Counted from the stretch's first letter, positions 22,079-34,439 are shown. The stretch: 64,000 nucleotides of DNA from Hordeum vulgare subsp. vulgare (GCF_904849725.1 NC_058522.1:192846968-192910967); one strand, 5' to 3'. A program made the numbers and translations. Notes: generated by a model not told the origin, from the letters alone.

Positions 22079-24121
22079 CTACTCCTGCTGCACCACGCTG
22101 GCAACTCCGGCAAAATCCACAGCGCGATGACGGCGGTGCCTCCTAGGCTCCGGCTCTCTGCTCGCAGTGTCCCGAGACATAGCCTGCTCGCGCATGGTGC
22201 GAAAGAAACGTTTGCGCACCCCACCGCGGGAGCCCTGCCGACGTCTGGTGCTGCTACCTCCTGCATCCCCCTCTTCATCATCACTTTGACGATCAGCGAG
22301 GCGGTTCGAGCAGGCACTAGCTGATCTGGCCCTGCCTTCCCCATCCTTCACGCCAAACAGCCACTTGCCCTTGAAACGGTAAGTGCGCGGCCATGCAAAG
22401 CAATCCTCGCGGCCCGGGGAGGTCGGCGTGAAATCCTTGACGACATCCAGGTGAATAAGCACTGGGAACGATGGACCCTCTCTGCCCTCCTCTGTCGGCG
22501 TACCTTCCGGCAAGAACTCTCTTGGACGGACAAAGTCTAGCCTCTGCAACACAGTGAAATCTGCAGCCCGCGGGATCTTGTCCGGATGCCAAGTCCAAAG
22601 CCAAGCAAACAACGCAGCGCAGTTGGCCTTTGTGGTGGACTGACGCTCAATCAGGTCTAGCTCGCAATCTTTACCGAGGACTTCCTTGACGCTATCCCAG
22701 TCCCAGGCTGGGAGTGGCAGTTTCTCAATCGCGACACGACAGTAGTAGCGCCAGATGCGGCTAGTACCTGCCGGTGGAAGCCATGGCCTGAGCTTGAACA
22801 TCACTCCTGCTACACTAATGCTCCGCCTCTCAAGCGCCATGTCTCTCTGAGCTGGCTGGAACATAGTGAGGAGGAAATCCTCGGGGAAGAACGGCGCGAC
22901 GACGAAGTCACTGGCCGGGAACCGCAGCTGTCTCTCCACCGCCCTTGCAACCGACTCTGTCGATATCCCCGAGAAATGCCCGACCGCCGACAGGACCAGC
23001 GCGGAAGAGCGGAGCCGATGGGCCTCAGCCTCCATTGCCGGCGTGCCCACCACCTTGCAGCTGGAGGAGGCCGGCCTCCGGAGCGCCTCTCCCGGAACGT
23101 AGGCCATTGCCACCTTGCGTCGCGCCGGCGAACCTGGCCCAGAGGCAGGAGCACGGACAGCAGCCGCGGACACGACTGGAACCGCACCAACTTTGGCCGG
23201 CCCAGCAGCAGTAGCAGGTGGACTTGGGGGCGGCGTCGCTGATGGAGCAGCAGGGCTTATCGGCTTCGGCTTCGGCACTGGCTCAGCTTGACTAGATGAG
23301 GCGGGGGACTTTCTTCTCAGGCTCACAGGGCAGCCCCGCTTGAGATGGCCAGGACGTTTGCAGGAGTAGCAGGTCAAAGGATCTCTGCATTGGAATGACT
23401 TATGTCTTGAGCCCAGGCAGCGGAAACAAACATTGCCAAATCTTTTCTTGAATGCCTCTGAGGCCGTCGCAGCAGCAGATCCGGGGCGATAATGGCGGAC
23501 AGAACTCGGACCCGAGGCAGCCTTGCGGGCCTGCAGCCGCGCCAGCGCCGCGGCACACCGGGAGACGACCTCTGTCCAAGGCGCGGCATCCCCCTCCCGT
23601 AATGAAGGCGAAGGGGAATGGATCCCCGGAGCAACCGTGGAGATCAACCTCCCAGCGCGCACCGCAGACCCGGCAGAGGGAAACCTCGGGCGGCGCGGCT
23701 GGCGGATGGGCGCGGGCGTAGCCCCAACACCCGGGCCAACCACGAGGGATCTGAGCCGCGGCCTGGCTGGGGCAGCCATCATCGCTGTCCAAGAGGGGGC
23801 GGGAGAACCTGCGGCGGCCGGCAGATCGGCAGGTAGAAGGCTAGAAGGGGGGAAGGGGGAATTACTCACCTGGATCTGGGCATCCCGCAGCGCCACACAG
23901 GGCAGCACCCTCCCGAAGATCAGATCGGAATTGGGAGGGGACTTGATGGCTGCAGCCTTGCCCACCTCGCGCAGAGCGATGCAGGGGAAGACGCGGCCCG
24001 AGACGCCATCAATGAAGGTCGCAGGCGCGGCGGAGGCCGCGGCGCCCGCACTATCAATAGAGGAAGGGGGGGCGGTGGTAGGAGCGGCCGCCGCTGCAGG
24101 AGGGGCTGGAGGCGGGTTCAT
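22079..24121 (-). pseudogene. LINE ORF1, N-terminal segment with two zinc knuckles
   Basis: The ATG at 24121 (MNPPPAPP) lies 54 bases inside the LINE 5' end and was chosen for that reason. The frame stays open further upstream, but that part is flanking DNA beyond the target duplication. An Ala/Pro-rich N-terminus is followed by two CCHC knuckles (CFRC...H...C and CYSC...H...C, about residues 230-265). A Pro/Ala-rich spacer leads to a globular region with VARAVERQLRFP, ALERRSISVAGVMFKLRPW and WRYYCRVAIEKLP, resembling DUF4283-type ORF1 cores, and a basic Arg-rich end. The protein would bind element RNA. It ends at an amber stop. Confidence 0.85.
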
Positions 24122-24187
24122 GACGCAATAGCTACGCCCCTGAAATACGCACGCCGGGTTCTGATGGACGTTCCCATATTTGGGAAC

Positions 24188-25170
24188 TTTGAGGAGCATT
24201 GGAGGTCGTTGGCGAGGAGGGGCATTCTGTCGAGCATGTGTCGTGCGTGCTCTGGGCACGCCTAGACCACACGTTTTGCACTCGCGCAACCGAGCTGCCG
24301 CGTCCAACCGCCCCTTGCCCCTTGCCAGCTGCTGCAGAGTTGCGTCAAACCTCCCCGACCGTTGTTCGCCCCGTCCAGTGCTGCGTAGTGCTGCAGCAGC
24401 GCGACAGTCGTGGTGGCTTGCCAGCGTCAACATTGCCGCTGCCATGGCCGGTGCCGCCCGAGTCTCCTCAGCGCGCCAGCTGCCCTTGGACCACCCCCTG
24501 CACCGCCCCTTCTGCTCCGACACGCTGCTGCCCCTACTGCGCCGCTAGCTCGTCCCTGCTGCCCCGGCCATATCCTGAAGCTCTGTCTCTGACGAGCTTA
24601 TCCGCAGCGGCCATAGAACCGACCCAAGTCGGCTATAAATAGCGCCCGAAGCTGCTGCAGACTCCATCGCGCACCTATTGACCGTAGCTAACTTTCCGTG
24701 GTAGTAACCTGGCCGGATATGGCCATCTTGCTCCCCTCCGGCAGCCTGGCCACCGCGGCCTCCCCGGCTAAAATAGCCGCAGCCTGGGTCTCCCCGCTCT
24801 TGCTCTCTCCTCCTTCAGCCCCCTTGCAGCCGGTAGGTATTTTCCCCCATAGCCACGAAGGTCGAGGACCCCGGGAAATAGTGCCCTCTCGGAGGCCAAA
24901 GCCACCGTCCGTCGGAGCTTGTGCCACCAGCGACTCCAGTCACTCCCGCGCCCGTGGAGACTGACAGAGGATCTCCAGGACCCCCTGCACCTATTCCCGT
25001 GCCCCCGTGCATGAGGCTGCACCCAGTCGCCGGCGAGGAGCGCCTGAGCACCGCCCTGGCTCTGCAGCGAGAGGAAGAGGACAAACACGACAGGAGGGAC
25101 CCTCCTCTCGGTGAGTCAGCCGATGCCCCGAGTGGCGCAGCCCCTCTTCTTCCCTTTTCAACTTAGGAAG
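24188..25170 (+). other. GC-rich promoter and leader segment of the long LTR
   Basis: This is about 1 kb of CpG-rich DNA directly right of the LINE. It contains a TATA box (24633), a short ATG frame from about 24720 (MAILLPSGSLATAA) and a splice-donor-like CCG/GTAGGTATT near 24831. It lies within the solo LTR boundaries, so it is read as U3/R/leader rather than a host gene. Open frames on both strands here are long because GC-rich DNA has few stop codons. Confidence 0.5.
24633..24642 (+). promoter_or_regulatory. TATA box of the long LTR
   Basis: CTATAAATAG follows GTCGG and is followed by GCGCCCGAAGCTGC. This is a strong plant-type TATA box and sets the LTR orientation as plus. Confidence 0.6.
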
Positions 25171-26554
25171 CGCCTTTCTGTCCGTACGCCTCCCACTGAA
25201 TACGTTTTCAGCTTTTAGAAAGCGTATTCGTTTCTGAAACGTTTTCTTTTATAATATATTTTCAAATCAAATTTGACCAGGATTTTAAATGGCTCTAACT
25301 TTTTATAGAAAACTTCAAATGGAGTGATTCTTTTTCCTACCTCTTTCAAATTGCCTCTAGTTTATTTAAATATTTATTTCAAAAATATTCAAACAAATTT
25401 GGTGTGTCGTTTTGTGTTTGTGTGTTTATTCAAATGTTTTCAAAATAGGATTTTGGAGAGAGGAGACCTACTTCAAGATTTTGGTGTACACCTCACCCTC
25501 CTCAACTCTAAAGGCAAGCATAACCTACATATATCTTGGTTGTGTGTGTGTTGCTTGATGAGAAAAGCATTATGGTTATGTGAAAAAAGTGGTGTTATTT
25601 TATGTGAGAATCATGCATGTGGCTTCATGATTTGAAAGTAAACTTGTTGCATGATTTTGATGCATGGGACAACAGTCACACCTTCCTACCACATATGTCT
25701 ACCGTATAGGATTCTGTAAAAGTTGGTGTCTTGTGGAGACACGACCTTGGGGCTGACGTCTCGTGGGACGAGAGTGGTCAGCGACGCATGGTAAGGTACG
25801 ACAGGTAGTGACTCTTTCTGTGGTGATGAAACATTTTGATTGTGCTAATCATGCAGGCAATAACTTAAACCTCCAAGTCGACCGTAGATCGAGTCTAGTC
25901 AGTGCGTCACCTTAACCATTCATGCTGCCACAGGTCTTCCTGAAAGGGAATATGGTTTAGTAGGTCGTAAACCTATTACCAGGTACACACCAAGTAGAGA
26001 CGCCAGGATAAAGGTATCCATGGCCCTGGACTGAATCCATTCATCCCGTCAGGGGGCATGGTTGTTTCCGGTGGAGGACCGAGAGGGAAGAGCTCTTCCC
26101 TTGTAGAGTGCGGTATAAATTTGATTCCATGCTAGTCGAGGTCGGATCCTCCTCGTCTTATGTTTTTTCCCTCGCAGCGTAGTCAGGGTCAAGCCGGGTT
26201 TTGCGGGGGAAAATTGGGTGTGTACTGGTTCTGAGTATTTAGTTCTAAAATACCGTATGCTGGATTAGTCTGAGTGTCTATTGAAACCCGTGGGTTGTGG
26301 GTAAAGGGTACACCCTCTGCAGAATCAAAACTATTCGAGTAGCCATGTCCATGGTCAAGGACGCCTGGTTGGCTAGTCAAGTGTCAGTCTGAGTGTCGGT
26401 CTTCGGAGGAAGTTAAAGAAATCGTAAGACTAATCAGGAAATGTGGTGGACGACCATATTATTATTATTATTACTGTGGACTAACCCTATGATTACGATT
26501 CTTGGATATCCCTGAGATGATTCTACCTCCTGGATATTCAATATTTATTATTGT

Positions 26555-26850
26555 TCCTTATAATCCCTTTTTGTGGTGTTGCTCAGACGCCCGATTGAGT
26601 CATGCTTATGATTAGTTCTTATAAGCCCTTTCTGTGGTGTCGCTCAAACTCCCGACTAAGGCATGCTTATTTCTTATAAGCCCTTTTTGTGGTGTCGCTT
26701 AGACGCCCGACTCTGGCATGCTCGTATTATTTCTTATATGTCCTTTCTGTGATGTCGCTTAGATGCCCGACTGTGACAACTGTTATTGCTTGCATGTGAG
26801 CCCTTTATGTGGTGTCGCTCTGATGCCCGATTGCGGCATGCATGCTATTA
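26555..26850 (+). repeat. Degenerate tandem repeat, about five units of 60-65 bp
   Basis: Units share CCCTTTNTGTGGTGTCGCT and GACGCCCGACTNNGGCATGC, separated by AT-rich links. The spacing is irregular and the whole array lies inside the long LTR. Confidence 0.8.
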
Positions 26851-27395
26851 CTTATTTATTACTACCTTCCTTGCTTGTTTATATAACATTGGTGGAAATC
26901 GCTTATCTGTATGAATGCATCCATCAATTAAAATCTAATGGCATAATAGAGTTATTAAGTGGATTATGCATGCATCTCACCTACTTTAACTTCTTCGTTT
27001 TCTTGATGTTCGTGAGTACATTCAGAGTACTCACTGGCTTGTCCCTGGCTATTGTCTTAGCCAGACTACGTTCAGAGAGGAGCACAATGCCATCAACCCG
27101 GAACCTAGGAGTCCAGGATAGCAGCCTTGTGAGATAGGAATTTATCCAGGTCAGTTGTTCCTGTGGGAATGGAGTCCCATGGACACTGGAGAATTCCTCG
27201 AGTCGCTTCCGCCGTCAACCTTCAACATTTTTCCAAACCAGTAGACCTTTATGGTCTTGTAACCCAAATTTTGTATTTTGCTTGGATATTCTGTATCAAG
27301 TGAGTTTCTACCTACTAATAGTAGTCCTGGGGCTGGTGAACATAGAGACCTGTTTTCTGGAAATTATTTTCTGAAAAACCGGTCGCTACACATAT

Positions 27396-28592
27396 CCTCT
27401 TCGAACAATCTCCAATTTGAGATTTTTTAGATCGTCGGCTAATTCCTCGGGTAATCCTCTCGCTATGAGAGTGTTCACATAACTCTTACGGCTCAAGGTA
27501 TCTGCTACAACATTTGCCTTCCCTGGATGATAATGCAATATCATGTCATAATCTTTGATCAACTCTAGCCATCTCCTCTGTTTGAGGTTCAACTCCTTCT
27601 GTGTGAAGATATACTTCGGGCTCTTGTGATTTGTGTAAATATCACAGATATTTTAGATAAGGAAACGTCTCCAGGTCTTTAGTATGTGCACTACGGCTAC
27701 TAACTCAAAATCGTGTGTGGCATAATTCAGTTCATAAGGTCGTAGATGTCTGGATGCATAGGCTACAGATTTTCCCTCTTGCCTGAGCACTCCTCCAAGT
27801 CCTTGATTTGAAGCATCACAATATACCTTAAAGTCCTTCTGAATGCTCGGCAAAATCAGCATTGGGGCCGTAACGAAACGTTTCTTCATCTTCCGAAAAC
27901 TGGCTTCACATTACTCGGTCCAAATGTACATGGAATCCTTCTTCAACAACTTTTTCATGGGTTTGGCAATCTTCGAGATGTTCTGAGTAAACCTACGGTA
28001 ATATCATGCAAGTCCAAGAAAACTGCGAATCTCCTTAACTGAGGTGGGTGCCTTCCATTCCGTGACAACTACAACCTTGGCATGATCCACGACAATTCCT
28101 TCTCCAGAAATAATGTGTGTGATAAATCTAAAATTCACACTTGCTCAACATGACATATAATTTATCCTCTTGAGCTTATCCAAAACTAGACGCAAGTGTT
28201 CCCTGTGTTCTTCCTCGTTCTTGGAGAATATCAATATATCGTCGATGAACACCACTACAAACTTGTCCAAATATTCTATAAATACCTTGTTTATCATACT
28301 CATAAAATATGTAGGACCATTAGTCAAACCAAATGACATGACTGTATACTCATATAGACCATACCTTGTGGTGAAGGTTGTCTTTGGTATATCATGTTCA
28401 TGAATTTTCAACTAATGATACCCTCATCGAAGATCGATCTTGGAGAATAGTCTGGCTCCAACTAGGTGATCATACAAATTGTTAATCAGAAGGAGAGGGT
28501 ACTTGTTGTTGATAGTCACCTTGTTTAGTGCACGATAATCAACTACCAACCTAAAGGTTTTATCCATCTTCTCTACCAAGAGAACTGGGGCT
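27396..28592 (-). pseudogene. Gypsy C reverse transcriptase and RNase H
   Basis: One minus-strand frame holds, from 28592 downward, [25 protein letters not shown], a [12 protein letters not shown] block and [20 protein letters not shown]. The active site [13 protein letters not shown] follows (about 28230), then [23 protein letters not shown] (RNase H), ASRHLRPYE, and [32 protein letters not shown]. The order and motifs are those of Gypsy pol. Several in-frame stops are present, for example near 28010 and 27653. The start of RT is at 45700 and the integrase at 15669 and below. Confidence 0.85.
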
Positions 28593-30234
28593 TGATACGT
28601 CTCCAACCTATCGATAATATATGAAGTATCCATGGCATGTTTGCCTATGTTTATAGTACTTTTATATAGTTTTCATGCACTTTATATGATTTATTTAAAC
28701 TAACGTAGACTAACGTTATTTTTAGCAGAATTACCATCGTGTTGTTTTTGTGCAAAAAATGAAAGTTCTCGAAATCACCTCAAACTTTTTTATAATTTTT
28801 TCTATAGGTAAGCAATATTCGAGCGAAGAACCACTGGACGGGAGCCGCCTATGGGACACAAGACAATAGGGCACCCCATAGGCCACGCTGTGATCGCATG
28901 TGGGGCCCCTGTGGCTCCGTTTGGCGTGATTCCAATGCTGAAAAATTATATATATACCAGAAACCCGAGAAATAAAAAGAGAACTTCCGCTCTACCACCC
29001 AAACTCTTTGTATTGATCAAAAACCCATCTAGAGCCTTTCCATTACCTTATCAGAGAGGGGAAATCATCTCTGATGGCCATCTTCATCCTCCCGATGGAG
29101 GCCATGATGAGGAGGGAGTAGTTCACCCTCGGGGCTAAGCGTATGTACCATTAGCTATGTGTTGAATCCCTCTATCTCGTATTCTTGAGATGGCATGACC
29201 TTTATGTATCACGAGCCTTGTTAATCTAGTTGAGACATATGATGTTATTCCCTTGCTACCTTGTTCTGATGAATTGAGCCTTTCCCTTTAAGATCTCGTT
29301 ATGTTGGATTGAATAATTTGGTTTGAGAACACTCGATATATGTCTTGCATGCAGATATCCATAGTGACATTGGGGTTTTCAAGTGATTCACTTGATATAT
29401 GTTATGGCATCAACTTGCGGATTCTGGTGACCTTCGGGACCTATGCATAGGGGTTGATTGCACGTTTTCATATTATATTCTTCGATAAAAATATTAGGGT
29501 GCTCCTTGAAGTTCTTTGTGTTGGATTGAATATAATATATCTGAAATTGTTTGACGCATGTCGCATAATTTACCCATAGATACTTGAGGTGACATTGGAT
29601 TATCTATGTGACTTTAGGGTTGATTGATCAATATCGTGGGTATTATTCTAGTACGAACTCTATGGCTCTTTGTGACACTTATAGGAATAGCTCAAATGAT
29701 TGATCAGAAGGAATAACTTTGAGGTGGTTCTTCTACCTACACCAATTTCATCTTATTGTTCTCTGGTAGATAGGAACTTTGGAGTGATTCTTTGTTGCAC
29801 GTTGAGGGATGATCATATGATACTACTATATTAGCATTGTTGAGAGATTGCACTAGTGAAAGTATGAACCATTGGCCTTATGACCAAGCATTAATACAAC
29901 GCTTTGCTCTCTGTTTTACTCTTGCTACCTTGCTGTTTTTATATTTTCAGATTACATAAACCTATATCTACTATCCATACTACACTTGTATCACCATCTC
30001 TTCACCACACTAGTGCATCTATACAATTTTCCATTGTATTGGTTGTGTTGGGGACACAGGGGATATTTTTGTATTTGATTGCAGTTTTTTTAGAGAGAAC
30101 ATCTTCATCCTACACCTCTCACGGATTGATAAACCTTAAGTAATCCACTTGAGGGAGAATTGCTACTATCCTACAAAATTGTGCGCTTGGAGGCCCAAAT
30201 AGTCTACAAGAATAAAGTTTTGTGGTGTATATCA
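28593..30234 (+). repeat. 5' LTR, 1642 bp
   Basis: It runs from TGATACGTCTCC to GTGTATATCA. A TATA box lies at 28946-28957. It is similar along its length to the 3' LTR pieces and more distantly to the LTR at 53318. Confidence 0.9.
28946..28957 (+). promoter_or_regulatory. TATA box of the 5' LTR
   Basis: TTATATATATAC lies between the GC-rich block and the AAACCCGAGAAATAAA stretch. The 3' LTR has CTATATATAC at the same place (44428-44437). Confidence 0.55.
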
Positions 30235-30243
30235 AGCTCTTTT

Positions 30244-30261
30244 CTCCGGCCATTGCCGGGG
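30244..30261 (+). promoter_or_regulatory. Degenerate tRNA-Asp-type primer-binding site
   Basis: TCCGGCCATTGCCGGGGA lies ten bases after the LTR end. It is a mutated form of TGGCGCCGTTGCCGGGGA, which is intact in the related element at 55348. Confidence 0.6.
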
Positions 30262-30344
30262 AGGTGAGTGCTTGAAGGTATATCTTTAGATCTTGCAATT
30301 AAATGTTTTAGTTTCTTATTTATCACTAGTTTGGTTTATAAAAA

Positions 30345-31167
30345 ATGGAATTTGGTTTGCCTCATTTGCTTCGTCTCTATAATGTCTTTCACGATTATGA
30401 TGGTTCGGAAAATTGTGCTCAATTGCTATAGGAAGAATTTTTGAAAATGCTCAATGTGAAATCCTTGAATGATGAGCATGATAGTAATATTGTTTGTATG
30501 AATTCTCTAAATATCCATGATGCTAATGACATGCAAAGCCACAAGCTTGGCGGTGTTATGTTTGATGAAGATGCTATTTTTAGTCCCCCAACTTTTGATG
30601 AGCAAATTTATTATGATGAAATCATGCCTCCTATCTATGATGATTATTGTGATGATATTTATGATATAAAGAATAAGGATAACCATGAAACATGTCATCA
30701 TGATTTTAATTTTCACATGGATTACATGAATCAAGTATCTCATGATAGTTATTTTGTTAAGTTTGCTCCCACTAATATGGATGATAAGAATTTTGCTTGT
30801 GTGCGTAATAAAAAAATTTCTATCGTTGTGAATCATACAAATAATTCTTTATGTGATAGTTACATTGTTGAAGTCTTTCATGATGCTACTCAAAATTATT
30901 ATGAGGGATGAGCACATGCTTGTAGGAATTGCAGTAATATCAAGTTTACTCTCTATGTGTTCAAAGTTTTGAAGTTGCACTTGTTTTTTCTTCCTATGCT
31001 AGTTGATTCTTGCCCCCATAAGTTGAATTATCACAAAATCCCAATGCATAGGAAGTGGGTTAGATTTAAATGTGCTTGCCACATGATTCATGATGCTCTC
31101 TTGCATGTTTCAACTATTATTCTGATACGAGGATCATTGAAATCATCATGCCTAGCTAAAAGGCATT
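30345..31167 (+). pseudogene. Conserved short ORF of the non-autonomous element
   Basis: From ATG 30345 (MEFGLPHLLRLYNVF) one frame runs about 275 codons with a TAG at about 30429 and a TGA at 30909. It is Asp/His/Tyr rich in the middle (IMPPIYDDYCDDIYD, NHETCHHDFNFH) and basic/hydrophobic at the end (YVFKVLKLHLFF, HKIPMHRKWVRFKC). The same protein recurs at 55529-56319, where the first stop position is a Gln codon. The protein conservation in two separate elements suggests selection at some time in the family. I do not recognise a domain and assign no function. Confidence 0.6.
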
Positions 31168-34100
31168 AAAGAAAAGTGCTTGTTGAGAGACAACCCAATA
31201 CTTTTACATTCTGTTTTTGTGTGTTCACATGATTAAGCTTCTGTGATAATCATGTTTTATAATTTTTATTTCAATAAAGTGCCAAGTAAAGCCTTTGGGA
31301 TAATGTGGATACTTGTTTGTTTGATTATGTGGAAAACATAAACTTTTGCGTCGAGTATATGAATTATGTGATTTCACTGGAGAGTGAAAAAAAATTCTAC
31401 AGAAATTTGCATGCAAATTGTGTGGGGTTTTCTATTTTTTCAAAAAAATTAGAGTGAGGTAAGTATGGTGTCCATTCAGATCTTCACACTCTATTCTGTT
31501 TTTGACAGTTTCTATTTGGCATGCATAGTTTTCTTACTTTAGTGTTTCCATGTATTATATTGAGTGAAATAAATTATGGGAATGATATAACAAATTAGGT
31601 ATCATATTAGAAAAATTATTTATCTTGTCTTGACAGTACCTAAGAGAACGATCTATCTTTATCACACTAACTAATCTCACGAAGTTCCGTTAAGTTTTGT
31701 GTTGTTGAAGTTTTCAAGTGTTGGGTGAGACGTCGATATTAGGAGGATAAGGAACAGAAAGAACCTAATCTTGGGGATTAACAAAGCACTTGAAAGTTAT
31801 ATCCAAGGAATACTCAAGCATCTAAGCGTGGGCATGCCTCGGAAGGCATCCCCTCTTTCGTCTTGAACATTATCGGTATATCTTAGTTGGAGCTATATTT
31901 GTATTCATAGCATGATATGTGTTTTTATTGGAGCATCATTTTATTTTTTTGTTCTCTGTTAGATGTTATTTATAATCTTGTTTTTCATGAAAGTTCCGAG
32001 AATTCCCTTTAGAATGCTTGAATTGCATGTGTGATGTGTGTTTTACAAAAAGAGAAACTTTTGTTCTAGTATTTGAATTATCATATTTTACTAGGACAGG
32101 GAAAGTTTCTGAAACTTTTAAAAAGTGCTTTCATACAAATTATTTATCATGTCCCAAAACTTTAGAATTTTTGGAGAGATAGAAGTACACTGTTTAATAG
32201 AATGCTACACACTGTTCTGTTTGGACAAGTTGCTGCCATAGTTTTGTTATCTACTTATCCTAGAGTTTTCATGGATTATATTAGTGGATATAAATTGTGG
32301 AAATGATAGTATATGGTACCTAATGTTTGAAAACTATTATGCAACATGTCTTGTCAATACTTTAAGTTTTTATTTATTCTTATGTGTACTAACCTATCTC
32401 ACGAGTTCTTTCCGAGTTTTGCGTGGATGAAGTTTTTGAGACGTAGGTGAAACCGAGATATGAGAGGTTTGAAATAGATACAAAATCTCAATCTTGGATA
32501 TTACCAAGGAACCCCAAGTAAATATTAAAAGATGTCTCGAGCATATAAGCTTGGGGATGCTATGCATCCCACCTCTCTTTGGCAACTACTATTATTTAGC
32601 CTATGTTGCTCCTAAGTTCTTATTTGTCCACATGATATGGGCTATTTTTGAAGTGCATTTTATTTTTTATGTTTGAATACAATACTCATATCTGATTTTT
32701 TTATTGAGAGGGAGTCCTCACATAGCTACTTAATTGTTTCACTACTCATTGATCTTCACTTATATCTTTTGAGACTAGTTTGATAGTTTTCTCTTGTGCT
32801 TCACTTATGTTTAAGAGTAAATTGTGAATGAATGAAATATCATACATATGAAATTATCAATGTGCATTATTTCTTCTAGTAGTTTCCCATTTCGTTTAGA
32901 AAGTAAAATCTATTGAAGTTTGACAATCACTGTATTGGTCATATGAGCAATTCATGAATGATTAGTATTAGAAAGATAATTTTAACATAAAATATATTAT
33001 CTTGGACATCTTCTATGATTGTGAGTACCCATTCATTATTTTCAAACTTTATCAACTAGTTGAAGTCAGAGAAGGAAGAAAACTTAATGGTTATGTTCGG
33101 GTAAATTTGCATAGAAGTTATATTGTTTTGGATCCTCCAACGTGTGGTGCTTGTTTAGAACCTTTTGCTAGACAAAAAAATTGTACTAAGTAGAGATACT
33201 ACTTTGTGCATCCAAATCCTTGACCCAAGTTTCTTCCGTGAGAGTCCGCCATACCTACCTATATATGGTATTTCACTACCAGTCCAAGTAATTTTTCATG
33301 TGCCACCTCCAACATTCAAATAAACATCCATTTTCTGTGCTCGTACCACTCGTGGAGCGAAGGGGCGGTCATTATCTTGTGTGCTAAGAGACTTATTTTC
33401 AAGATGAGTGTTTATTCACTTGTCATTGCATGAGAGGGGCTGGTAAAAAGGATTCCTAGTCTTGCATAATACAAAAATAAATAAACAAGAACTCCCCTAG
33501 AAAGTTCATTGTTTGAACGGCACCCGTGGATACGGCTAGCCATGGAAGGTGATTGAATTGTTGAGGGGGAGTAAAATTTCAATTCTGTTTGGGAATCGCC
33601 AATAACGTGATAAGCATGGAAGATATGGAAAACTCTTTTGTGACATTAACAAGAAAGGCACACGAATCAAAATTACATATGCGTCTCTATTTTAAAACAA
33701 GGAGCTCTGGCACGTGTGCAAATCCATGCTTCCCTTTCTGAAGGGACAATCTATTTGCTTTCATGTTGCTTACTTTTCATGTGGAGTTAACTTCTTGTTC
33801 CAACCTCGGTCTATTAGTTGTCAAGCACCATGTGGTGGGGAAAGATCCAAACATATATATCCACTCAAATATATTTGAGCATGATTCATTATTGTTGACA
33901 ATTATCTTTATGTTAAATACTTTGGGAGGCAAAACATTAGGCCCCTATCTTTCTCTTTGTTCGATGGATATTATTCATTCTAAAAATATGCATTGAGTAT
34001 ATGTAATCATAGAAGACTATCTATAATTGACTATGTGGAGCTCTTACTTAGACTTGATGATGCATTGAAATAGTTTGATGACTAAGGGCATATGATGTTG

Positions 34101-34209
34101 AGTTTCAAGAGAATGCATTGTTTGAACCATGACATGTGAACTGATTGTTTGTGGAGCTCTTTTATCATTTACCTACTCGAGGACGAGAAGGAATTAAGCT
34201 TGGGGATGC
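31168..34209 (+). other. Non-coding 3' internal region of the non-autonomous element
   Basis: About 3 kb of AT-rich DNA without a supported gene. Parts around 31200-32600 contain two divergent copies of a module (CTTGGGGAT, GGCATCCC.CTTT, then TTTTATTTTTTTGTT) also seen at 56930-57160. The part from 33190 onward resembles the 3' region of the element at 1-2373. It ends at the polypurine tract AATTAAGCTTGGGGATGC. Confidence 0.6.
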
Positions 34210-34439
34210 TGATACATCTCCAACGTATCGATAGTTTATGAAGTATTCATGACATGTTTGCCGATATTTACAATATGTTTATATGTTTTTGATGAACTTT
34301 ATATAATTTATTTGGAACTAACCCAGACTGATGTTGTTTTCAGCAGAATTACCATGGTGTTGTTTTTGTGCAAAAGATGAAAGTTCTAGGAATCGCGTGA
34401 ACCATTTCTATATTTTTTCTAGAGGAAACAAGCAATATT
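34210..34439 (+). repeat. 3' LTR, left piece
   Basis: TGATACATCTCCAACG starts right after the polypurine tract. The piece ends AAGCAATATT, where the CACTA transposon begins, and continues at 44301. Confidence 0.9.

Larger units (their letters stand above)
16841..24175 (-). mobile_element. Near-complete LINE (non-LTR retrotransposon), 7.3 kb
   Basis: On the minus strand the element runs from 24175 to a poly-A tail (T8 at 16841-16848). It is bounded by a 12 bp target duplication, ATATTTGGGAAC (16829-16840 and 24176-24187), or 15 bp if the adjoining T's are counted. It carries a zinc-knuckle ORF1 and an ORF2 with endonuclease, reverse transcriptase and a C-terminal zf-RVT type domain. Only a handful of in-frame stops interrupt it and no frameshift was found, so the insertion is young relative to its neighbours. 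Confidence 0.92.
15670..27390 (+). mobile_element. Long solo LTR (about 4.4 kb) containing a LINE
   Basis: It starts TGTCACACCCC (15670) and ends GGTCGCTACA (27390), flanked on both sides by CATAT (15665-15669, 27391-27395). Removing the LINE leaves about 4.37 kb with no protein domains and no second LTR boundary, so a solo LTR is the simplest reading. Orientation plus is inferred from a TATA box at 24633. It has AT-rich U3-like DNA on the left, a GC-rich 1 kb block after the LINE, and a tandem repeat at 26555-26850. The size recalls the long LTRs of Triticeae Sukkula-type elements, but this is only a suggestion. Confidence 0.75.

Noticed and set aside
24176..24523. ORF1 of the LINE appears to extend 134 residues upstream to an ATG at 24523.
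   Set aside because: The extension lies beyond the target duplication in flanking LTR DNA. GC-rich sequence keeps the frame open by chance.
24698..24964. A host gene with TATA box and first exon.
   Set aside because: It lies inside a CATAT-flanked LTR and no further exons with protein-like content follow.
26555..26850. Regularly spaced repeats resembling a CRISPR array.
   Set aside because: Plant nuclear LTR context, degenerate units, and similar rather than unique spacers. It is an ordinary tandem repeat.
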